Program-made: the position numbers and the translations under genes
Notes under the pieces: model-generated
Seen by the model: only the letters and a program-made list of their open reading frames with translations
What the model was told of the DNA's origin: nothing
The model's database searches: none
Origin: Desulfobacterales bacterium
GTDB lineage: Bacteria; Desulfobacterota; Desulfobacteria; Desulfobacterales; 4be13
Length of the DNA stretch: 7,888 bases
NCBI GenBank assembly: GCA_029940115.1
Contig: JAOZRQ010000231.1
Location: forward strand, 1 to 7,888
Direction of reading: 5' to 3'
In this document: positions 1-7,400 of the stretch, one piece after another
Layout of the letters: each line of letters begins with the position of its first letter
Position numbering within the stretch: the first letter of the stretch is position 1

Positions 1-272
1 TCATCACCATTGAAAATGGGAGGTCCTATCGGACCGGGCATACTTACGGCAGGGATGTGAACAGTCTCCTGAAACAGGTGATGGGCACAGAGGAACGGCC
101 TGAAATTGTACAGGAGGCTCTGACACATTATTTTGAACTGATTGAAACAGGGGAAGGCAGATCCCGGGAAGGGGTGAAACTGAGAAAACGGCTGGAGGAT
201 ATGGTCGGGGCTGATGATCCTGAGTTTGCAAGGGCTGATGTCTCCATTGCTTTTTTTGGGGAAAGGCTATGA
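1..272 (+). CDS. AAA-family ATPase, C-terminal fragment (PtuA/COG3950-like), 5' truncated by window edge
   Basis: The reading frame is open from position 3 and stops at 270-272, giving the last 89 residues of a longer protein. Seen: it begins ITIENGRSYRTGHTYGRDVN and continues with a helical, acidic tail (LLKQVMGTEERP, then ELIETGEG, then LVKL-type charged helices and GADDPEFARA). Known: 'TYGRDxNxLLxxVMGxxERPxE' followed by a helical tail ending 'GxDDPExxRA' is typical of the C-terminus of COG3950-type AAA ATPases, the ATP-binding partner in Septu-like (PtuA) and retron-linked defence modules. The Walker A and B motifs would lie upstream of the window, so ATPase activity cannot be checked here. 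A GTG at 57 could start a 71-residue protein, but the same frame is open with family-like sequence before it, so it is internal. The stop codon overlaps the next gene by ATGA, which points to translational coupling. Inferred role: nucleotide-driven sensing or regulation of the HNH nuclease encoded next. The identification rests on the C-terminal pattern only. Confidence 0.72.
   Translation, partial: ITIENGRSYRTGHTYGRDVNSLLKQVMGTEERPEIVQEALTHYFELIETGEGRSREGVKLRKRLEDMVGADDPEFARADVSIAFFGERL
258..266 (+). promoter_or_regulatory. Ribosome binding site of the HNH gene; bears on start choice
   Basis: GGGGAAAGG lies inside the end of the ATPase gene. Its AAAGG end is 2 bases from the ATG at 269 and 8 bases from the ATG at 275. 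The 8-base spacing is near optimal, so the ATG at 275 may be the real start despite the ATGA overlap at 269. Confidence 0.5.
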
Positions 273-967
273 ATATGAAATATATCAGTAAGGCCAAAGA
301 ACCGGATTCCCTAAAAGCATATAAAGGTCTGGAGAGTGAGGACTGGCAGCCTTCTTACGGGGATATGGACAAGGATGATTTGCGAAGATCACTTTTGGAG
401 GAACAGGGGCATTTGTGCTGTTATTGCATGAACAGAATCGGAGCCGGCGTTTCCAGGATAGAACATTTTCTTCCTCAACATACGTTCAGAGAAGAAGAAT
501 TGAACTATTCAAATCTGTTTCTGGCATGCAGTGTTTCCGAAGGCCTGCCTCCATCCCAGCAGCATTGCGATATTATAAAAGGTGACAAACTGATTCCCAA
601 ATACATTTCGCATCCTCGTTGCAGCGCGTATTTCAGGTATAATCTGGACGGAGAGATTTTACCCTTTGGCAGTTACACCAGCATAAAATCCTGTGTTAAG
701 AATCTTGACAGGTTAAATGCCGAACAAAAGACCGTACTTGCCACCATCGAACTTCTGAATCTGAATACCGAAAGACTTGAAAGTCAGAGAAAATCCGTTA
801 TCTGCGAGCTTTTCAAAAGGCTTGGCGGACTGGGGAAGGATCGAATTGAGCAGGAGATTCAGGAATATGAAAACAAAGATGATGATGGAAAATTTAAGAG
901 TTTTTGCGAGGTTGTTTTGCATTTCCTTAATGAACGCTTAAGAGCTTTGAATAAGCAAGCCGCCTGA
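269..967 (+). CDS. HNH endonuclease, TIGR02646/PtuB-like, of a Septu or retron-type defence module
   Basis: A 232-residue protein, about full length for this family. Seen (numbering from the ATG at 269): N-terminus MKYISKAKEP; the segment LLEEQGHLCCYCMNRI with C50, C51 and C53; IEHFLPQ with H66; YSNLFLAC with N82; HCDIIKGD with H99, C100 and D101; then a mostly helical C-terminal half (about 145-230). Known: this arrangement (CxxC, IEH, YxNL, HCDxxKG) is the HNH/beta-beta-alpha-metal fold of the 'retron system putative HNH endonuclease' family, the PtuB partner of a PtuA ATPase. H66 and N82 are the likely catalytic pair and the cysteines probably bind zinc. Inferred role: cleavage of nucleic acid in the cytoplasm during phage infection, held in check by the ATPase. 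Start choice: the ATG at 269 overlaps the ATPase stop (ATGA), but GGGGAAAGG at 258-266 is spaced better for the ATG at 275, which would give MKYIS, the usual family start. The gene is A+T-richer (26/60 G+C in 421-480) than the downstream gene, consistent with an acquired defence cassette. Confidence 0.88.
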   Translation: MNMKYISKAKEPDSLKAYKGLESEDWQPSYGDMDKDDLRRSLLEEQGHLCCYCMNRIGAGVSRIEHFLPQHTFREEELNYSNLFLACSVSEGLPPSQQHCDIIKGDKLIPKYISHPRCSAYFRYNLDGEILPFGSYTSIKSCVKNLDRLNAEQKTVLATIELLNLNTERLESQRKSVICELFKRLGGLGKDRIEQEIQEYENKDDDGKFKSFCEVVLHFLNERLRALNKQAA

Positions 968-971
968 GCCG

Positions 972-997
972 AGGCCCTACAGTTTATTATCGGGCCT
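972..997 (+). terminator. GC-rich hairpin after the HNH gene (possible weak terminator)
   Basis: AGGCCC (972-977) pairs perfectly with GGGCCT (992-997) across a 14-base loop, beginning 4 bases after the stop codon. There is no T tract directly after it, so it is not a classical intrinsic terminator. It could instead be a 3'-end stabilising hairpin. Confidence 0.25.
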
Positions 998-1015
998 AAT
1001 CAGATTGTCATGTCA

Positions 1016-1036
1016 CTTGATCATCAAGCTTTTTTT
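1016..1036 (+). terminator. Short hairpin with T7 tract, candidate terminator of the defence operon
   Basis: CTTGA (1016-1020) pairs with TCAAG (1024-1028) across a TCA loop, then one C and seven Ts (1030-1036). The T tract and position are right for an intrinsic terminator, but the stem is only 5 bp and A+T-rich, so termination would be weak by itself. The larger inverted repeat immediately downstream may help. Confidence 0.3.
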
Positions 1037-1110
1037 GTCATTCCTGCGAAAGCAGGAATCCATTGCCCCCTGATCCCCACAAGTGGATTCCTGCTTTCGC
1101 AGGAAAGACA
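1036..1110. repeat. REP/MITE-like inverted repeat (27-bp arms, each with its own GAAA-loop hairpin)
   Basis: The left arm (1036-1062) and right arm (1084-1110) are reverse complements with a single mismatch (A1040 against A1106); the inner 22 bp are perfect. The loop is 21 bases. Each arm contains a smaller palindrome: TTCCTGCGAAAGCAGGAA at 1041-1058, and its reverse-orientation copy at 1088-1105. Read on the minus strand the region gives FLRKQES...MDSCFRRNDKK, the familiar spurious translation of a repeat class scattered through many environmental proteobacterial genomes. The paired inverted palindromes resemble a bacterial interspersed (BIME-like) element. It encodes nothing. It may be mobilised in trans, or act as an RNA structure that blocks read-through or exonucleases. 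Family membership is recalled from pattern and was not searched. Confidence 0.8.
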
Positions 1111-1134
1111 GGCCTTTTGGCCGAATCGGGTCAG

Positions 1135-1165
1135 AAAACTTGATCATTGAGTAACAACAAGTTTT
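1135..1165 (+). other. A+T-rich hairpin downstream of the inverted repeat
   Basis: AAAACTT (1135-1141) is perfectly complementary to AAGTTTT (1159-1165), with a 17-base loop. The stem is A+T-rich and may be chance. It lies between the inverted repeat and the promoter candidate, so it could be a residual terminator or nothing. Confidence 0.2.
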
Positions 1166-1192
1166 TGAATGGAAGATCAGAACAAATTTGTC

Positions 1193-1221
1193 TTGAACTT
1201 GATCTGGAAAGATGCTATAAG
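1193..1221 (+). promoter_or_regulatory. Candidate sigma-70 extended -10 promoter for the giant gene
   Basis: TTGAAC (-35, 1193-1198, four of six consensus bases), exactly 17 bases of spacer, then TATAAG (-10, 1216-1221, five of six). TGC directly precedes the -10 box (1213-1215) and gives the extended -10 TGN element. Transcription would start near 1228 and leave a leader of about 125 bases before the ATG at 1354. No sigma-54-type or obvious operator sequence was seen. Confidence 0.5.
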
Positions 1222-1341
1222 TCGGCTGATGATTTGAATGAGGGGGCTGAACTCTGAACTCAGGCGATTGCATGGCAGGGAAAAATCGGGAGTTGAGCTT
1301 CGGCATCAATTTGCAAAAACAAGAAAAGGAATGTCATAAAA

Positions 1342-1349
1342 AAGGAGGT
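1342..1349 (+). promoter_or_regulatory. Strong Shine-Dalgarno site for the giant gene
   Basis: AAGGAGGT is a full match to the anti-Shine-Dalgarno core. GGAGG ends 5 bases before the ATG at 1354, which fixes that start and suggests efficient initiation. Confidence 0.85.
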
Positions 1350-1353
1350 AACC

Positions 1354-1419
1354 ATGAAGCTTAGTATCACCTTGGCAGTATTGGCCTTGGGGATGTTCCT
1401 GATTTCCCGGGTCGGAGCC
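1354..1419 (+). other. Signal peptide coding segment of the giant protein
   Basis: Residues 1-22: a single lysine, about 16 hydrophobic residues (LSITLAVLALGMFLIS), then RVGA with V at -3 and A at -1 for signal peptidase I, before REIG. There is no lipobox cysteine, so export is as a soluble protein and not as a lipoprotein. Confidence 0.8.
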
Positions 1420-4400
1420 CGTGAAATCGGATTCATTGAGGACTTCGGTCTGGCCAAAGACCGGGCCGAAGTGCTGAAACAACTGATTCCGGGAACCAGC
1501 GATTATTATTACTATCATTGCCTGTACGCCCAGCATGTCAGCGATGTTGAACAGGTGAACCAGATGCTTGATCTCTGGATCAAGCGGTACGGCTACACCC
1601 CGCAGGTCAAAGAGATCATGAACCGGCAGGCCCTGCTCGACTATGAAAAGGACCCGGAGAAGTCCTTGGCGCACATTCGCAAGGAATTGGATCTCCGTTT
1701 TGACCATCGGAAGGAGACCGCGGGCCGGCAGACAGACCATCCGACCGCGCTGGATCAGGAGTTGATCAGCATCTCCCAACTGATGAAGAACGCGTTCTCC
1801 CGCCACAAGAATCTGGACGGCATCGAGGATGTCGGCCTTGACATGCTCCCGCACGACCAGCTCAACCCGGAGCGCAGGCGGGACCTGCTTCACCGGTTGC
1901 AACGGCCCGATGTCCCCGGGCTGGCGAAACTGGTGAAGGATGATCTGAGACACAAACACAGCCGCGGATTCGGTTCGCATCCGATCCATGTCCAGATGCT
2001 GAAGTCTCAGTTGGACCAATGCCTCCGGCTCATGTCGGATCTCTTGGAGGATTCGGCGTTTATCCACGCGTATCTCTCAAAACTGACTCCAAGCGATGAT
2101 GTGGACATCCGGTACGATCTTGCGGAGAAGCGGGCCTATCTGGAGCGATTGTGGGCCTTTGCGGAGACCCTCGACCCCGCGCACAACTCCCTGAAGGCGC
2201 ATATCCTCTTTCGGATTCTCGACATGAACCGAAATCAGGGGGATTATGACCATGACCGGTTTATGACGTACATCCGGCTTCCGAGAAACGTCTCCTACAT
2301 GGAGCCTGAGTATCTGAGGAAACGCCGTCTCCACAAAGCCGATCTGAATGCCGACTTTTCGGCCGCGACCCGGATGCCGGCGGTCGGCACGGATGAGGAA
2401 CTGGTGAGGGACTACCTCTCCCACTTCTTTGTCACGGCGAAGAACATCAAGCCTTATGTCAAGTTCATTCAGGACACCTTTCTCAAAGATATCTTCGTGG
2501 AGACGAAGATCGTCAACGGCATCGGCGACATGGAGCAATGGTATGCCATGATGACGCCGGATCGGCACAACGCCCTCAAAGAGCGGGTGGATCTCGATTT
2601 CGCGCAGACCAATGAGACATTCTTTGTCGCGGACGAACCGGTCCGCCTTGATCTGCATGTCAAAAACATCGAGACGCTCATCGTGAAACTCTTTGAGATC
2701 AACACGTTCACCTACTATCAGACCCATCTCCAAGAGGTGGATACCGCGGTGAACTTGGACGGACTGGCCGCCACGCATGAGGAGGTGATTGAGTATGACG
2801 AAACGCCGTTGCGCCGGATCCGCAGAAGCTTCGAGTTTCCCCAGATCAACCGGCCCGGGGTGTTCGTCGCCGAGTTCATCGGAAACGGCAAAAGCAGCCG
2901 GGCCGTGATCCGCAAGGGAAAGCGCTGGTATCACGAACAGATCGGGCCGGCCGGGCATGAATTCACCATCCGGGATGAGCGGAACCAGAAGCGTCCCGAT
3001 GCCTCCATATGGATGGCCGGCCGAGAATACAGGCCGGGTGAGGATGGGGTGGTCATCATCCCTTTCAGCAACCAACCCGGAACCCAGACGATGATTCTCA
3101 AGGAGCAGGATTTCTGCTCCCTCGCCTCCTTTGTGCATCAGTCGGAGGACTATTCCCTCTCCGCAGGCTTTTATGTGGATCGGGAATCCCTTCTCAGGCG
3201 GTTTCATGCGACAGTCGTCATCCGGCCGGTGCTCTCCCTCAACGGCCATCCGATCAGCCTCTCCCTTTTGGAGAATGTCCGGCTCCTCATTGAGTCGGCG
3301 GACCAGGAGGAGGTGTCAACGGTCAAGGAGGTCTCCGGTTTCAAACTCTTTGAGGAGAAAGAGGCGACTTATGAATTCCAGGTCCCGGAGAACCTTGCGA
3401 ATATCACCTTCACCCTGAAAGCCGAGGTTCAGAACATGAGCCGGAACAAGAAGGAGAACATGAGCGACAGCGCAACCTTCCCGGTGAACGGCATTGATGC
3501 GACCCTAACCGTTGAGGACATCTTCCTGAGTCGTGCCAATGACGCATACCTGCTGGCCATTCTCGGCAGGAACGGCGAGCCGAAACCGGATCGTGCAGTT
3601 CAGGTTGAACTGAAGCACCGCTGTTTCCGGGAGAAGATATACGCCTCCCTTCAGACGGACACCGAGGGACGCGTTCATCTCGGAAAACTTGAGGGGATCG
3701 AATGGATTCGGGCCAGCGAAGCGGGAGAGAATCCGTCTTCTTGGCATCTTGTGGGAGATCGTCGCCGCCATCCCGCCAACTTCCATGGACGAACCGGAGA
3801 AGTCATCCAGATTCCGTATGTCGGTTCCACCGCCAAGGAACCCCGCCTCAGTTACACATTGCTGGAGAGACGCGGGGGAACTTGGGTCGCGAATCATAAG
3901 GACGCGGTTCAGGTGCATGACGGATTCCTGAAGATCACGGGGATCCCTTCCGGGGATTATGATCTTTTTCTCAAGGAGAGCGGCACGAAGATGGCGATTC
4001 GTCTCACCAAAGGGGAGGCTGAAGATGGGTTTCTCCTTTCCGAAAACCGCATCCTGGAGGTGAAAGAGGAATTTCCGCTTCATATCCGCCGCGTGGATAT
4101 GGATGAATCCGCTGTGCAGGTTCAGTTGGGGAACGCGTCGGCATCGGCTCGGGTCCATGTGTTCGGGACCCGTTTCATGCCGTCGTTTGACGGATTTTCC
4201 CATCTTGTCTATGGCGGCCTGCCTGAACCCCGCCGGATCCGTCTGAACCGGCCCGAATCCCAGTATGTCGAAGGCCGAAACATCGGCGATGAATACCGCT
4301 ACATCTTGGATCGGAAATACGCCGAAAAATTCCCCGGGAACATGCTGAAGCGGCCCGAAGTCCTCCTGAATCCGTGGAGCATTCGCAAGACAGAGACCAC

Positions 4401-7400
4401 AAGGGATGATGCCCGGGGCGGAGACCAGTTTGCCTCTGCCGCACCGTCCCAGGAAATGCGGGAAATGGCTGCTTTCGGAGATGAGGTCTCGGAGAAGATC
4501 AGGGAACACTTCTCCAATCCCGACTTTCTCGCGGAGACCACCGCGTTGTTGCTCAACCTGAAACCTGACGAGAACGGCGGGGTGACGATCAACCGAAATG
4601 ACCTTGGCGCGCATACCCAGATCCGTGTCATCGCGGTGGATCTGTTCAACACCGTGTGCCGGGAGATCGCTCTGCCGGATACCGAGATGAAGACGAGGGA
4701 TCTGCGTCTAATTCAGCATCTCGCGCCTGATGCACATTTCACAGAGCAGAAGCAGATCTCGGCCATCCGGGCGGGAGAGACCTTCCGCGTGACCGACATC
4801 ACCACCACCGAGTTTGAGGTCTATGACTCGCTGGAGAAGGTTTATGATCTGCTGGTGACGATGAGTCAGGATGACACGTTACAGGAATTTTGGTTTATCC
4901 CCGACTGGTCCGAGATGGATGACGCGGAAAAGCAGGAGAAATATTCCGAATTCGCGTGTCACGAATTCAGCTTCTTCCTCTTTCACAAGGATCTGGAATT
5001 CTTTGCCCGGGTGATTCGCCCCTATCTCCGAAACAAGAAGGATAAGACCTTCATGGATCACTGGCTCCTCGAAGATGATCTGACGCGATATCTGGAGCCT
5101 TGGGCCTTTTCCCAGCTCAACATCGTGGAACAGATCCTCCTTGCCCGCCGGGGACCCGGAGAGAAAGACCAGATCGCCCGCCATGTCAAGGATCGGTTCG
5201 ACATGATCCCGCCGGATGTTGACGCGTACAACTGGCTCTTCGACACCGCGTTGAAAGGGAGGGCGTTTGATGAAGACGAATTCGGCTTCGAGGCAGCCAA
5301 AGAGGATGTCAGCTTGAGAGGTTCGAGAGCGCAGATGGATGCCATGATTGCCATCACGTCCGATTCAGAAGCCGATGAACTTGACTTTGACATGGCTCTC
5401 GAAGCAGAGGATGAGAAATCTGCCCGATCACTTGGAATTTCCATGCTTAGGAGTTCCGGGGAGAGAATGAAGGCAAAGAAGATGAGAAAATCCCCTGCAA
5501 AGCAGGCATTCGCCCCTCCCCGCCGTGATGAGAGGAGAGCTGCGCGCCAGTTCTTCCAGAAGCTGGACAAGACAAAGGAATGGGTTGAAAACAACTACTA
5601 CCAGTTGCCCATTGAGGAGCAGAACGCGGATATGATCACCGTGAACGCGTTCTGGAACGACTTTGCCCGGTTTGTCTCCGTTCAGGAGCAGGGGATGCCG
5701 TTCCTCTCAAAAAACTTCATCTATGCGACCGAGAACTTTTCCGATATGATGCTGGCCCTGTCGGTGCTTGATCTCCCGTTCAAGCCGGGAACGCATGAGC
5801 CGACCGTGAAGGATGTTTCTTTCATCCTCAAGGCCGGAGGCCCCATGATCGTCTGCCACAAGGAGATTCAGCCGGCCCAGCCTGCGGAGGAGAAGCTCCC
5901 GATCCTGGCGAGCCAGCATTTCTTCCGCTCGAATGACCGCTACGAACATGTCGGGAATGAACGGTTTGACAAGGTTGTGGCAGATGAGTTCCTGCTTCAG
6001 ACCGCCTACGGATGTCAGGTGATATTGAGCAACCCGACCTCATCCCGGCAGAAACTCCGGATGCTCTTGCAGATTCCCCAAGGAGCCATGCCCCTGAAGA
6101 GCGGGTTCTACACCCGGGGAATGCCGGTGACGCTGGAACCGTATGCCACGCAGACCTTTGACTATCATTTCTACTTTCCCGAACTCGGCAGGTTCCCGCA
6201 TTATCCGGTGCAGGCCGCTAAGAACGAACAGTTCGTTGCCAGTGCCGCTCCGGCAACCTTCAACGTAGTCGCGGAACTGAGTCGGCGGGACACCGAATCG
6301 TGGGACTATCTCTCCCAGGAGGGGAAGGAAGCCGAGGTGCTGGCGTTCATCCGCGACCACAACTTGAACCGGATCGATCTGAACAAGATTGCGTTTCGGA
6401 TGAAGGAGAAGGCCTTCTTTGAGGCGGTCATTCGCCTGCTCAAGGAACGCCATGCCTATCACCACACCCTCTGGTCCTACGGCATCCATCACAAGGATCA
6501 GGCGGCGATCTCGGAATATCTGAGACATGCCGTGTATGCGAACCGGTGCGGCCTCTTCATCGAAACCCCGTTGCTGACGATTGACCCGGTGGTGCGGAAG
6601 ACGTATCAGCATAAGGAGTACAAGCCCTTGGTGAACGCCCGGGCCCATTCGCTCGGCAAGCGTCGGAAAATTCTCAACGACCGCTTCCATGACCAGTATC
6701 AGCAGTTCATGCGATACCTGAGTTACCGGCCGGCCCTGGATGACGCGGATCGCATCGCGGTCACCTATTACCTGCTCCTCCAGGACCGCGTCAGCGAGGC
6801 GATCCGCTTCTTCAAGCGCATTGATCCGGAGACGGTTCAGACTCGGATGCAGTACGACTACCTTCGGGCGTATCTTGATTTTTATACAGAGAATCCTGAA
6901 TCGGCTTGGGAGATTGCCGCGGCCTATCTTGATCATCCGGTGCCGAAATGGCGGAAGCTGTTCCAGCATGTCGCGGACCAACTGGATGAACTGGCAGGCA
7001 AGGCGGCCCCCGTCGCGGACAAGGAGAGCCGGGAGCAGATCCAGGCAAGGCTTGCGGCCACCGAGGCGAGCCTTGAGTTCAAGGTGGAATCGAGACAGGT
7101 GACAATCACCTATCAGAACCTGAGCGGGTGCCGGGTCAATTATTACCCGATGGAGATCGAGCTTCTCTTCTCCCGGAACCCCTTTGTCCAGCAACAGACC
7201 GCGCATTTCGCCTTTATCCGGCCCAGTGACACCGAGGCGCATGATCTTCCGGCCGGCCAGACCGTTGCCACGTTCGAGCTTCCAGAGAAGTTCCGCAACA
7301 GCAACCTGATGGTGGAGATCGTTGCCGGCGGCATGAGGAAATCCCAAGCTTACTATGCAAACTCCCTGGAGATACAGGTCATCGAGAACTACGGACATAT

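Larger units (their letters stand above)
968..1353. other. Intergenic region between the defence pair and the giant gene
   Basis: A 386-base stretch with no convincing gene on either strand. It holds, in order: a GC-rich hairpin just after the HNH stop (972-997), a weak hairpin plus T7 tract (1016-1036), a long inverted repeat (1036-1110), a second A+T-rich hairpin (1135-1165), a promoter candidate (1193-1221), a 7-bp tandem duplication of CTGAACT (1247-1260), and the ribosome binding site of the giant gene. The two halves of the window appear to be separate transcription units divided by this region. Confidence 0.75.

Noticed and set aside
57..272. Stand-alone 71-residue protein from a GTG start
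   Set aside because: The same frame is open back to the window edge with sequence (TYGRD) typical of the ATPase C-terminus, so this is the tail of a larger truncated gene.
1274..1290. Possible sigma-54 promoter beginning TGGCAGGG
   Set aside because: The -12 GC element (TTGC-like) is not at the required spacing; the sigma-70 extended -10 candidate at 1193-1221 fits much better.
1013..1309. Minus-strand frame of 98 codons containing LSFLRKQES and DSCFRRNDKK
   Set aside because: These peptides are the usual false translation of the interspersed inverted repeat. The remainder has no family-like features.
2077..3249. Minus-strand open frame of 390 codons (and a similar one at 3505-4614)
   Set aside because: Both are antisense shadows of the giant gene, whose forward frame has a signal peptide, a strong ribosome binding site and coherent domain-like motifs throughout.
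4957..4977. ACHEF and other Cys-containing segments as a possible A2M thioester
   Set aside because: The thioester needs GCxEQ or a close variant. None of the roughly ten cysteines in the protein is in that context.
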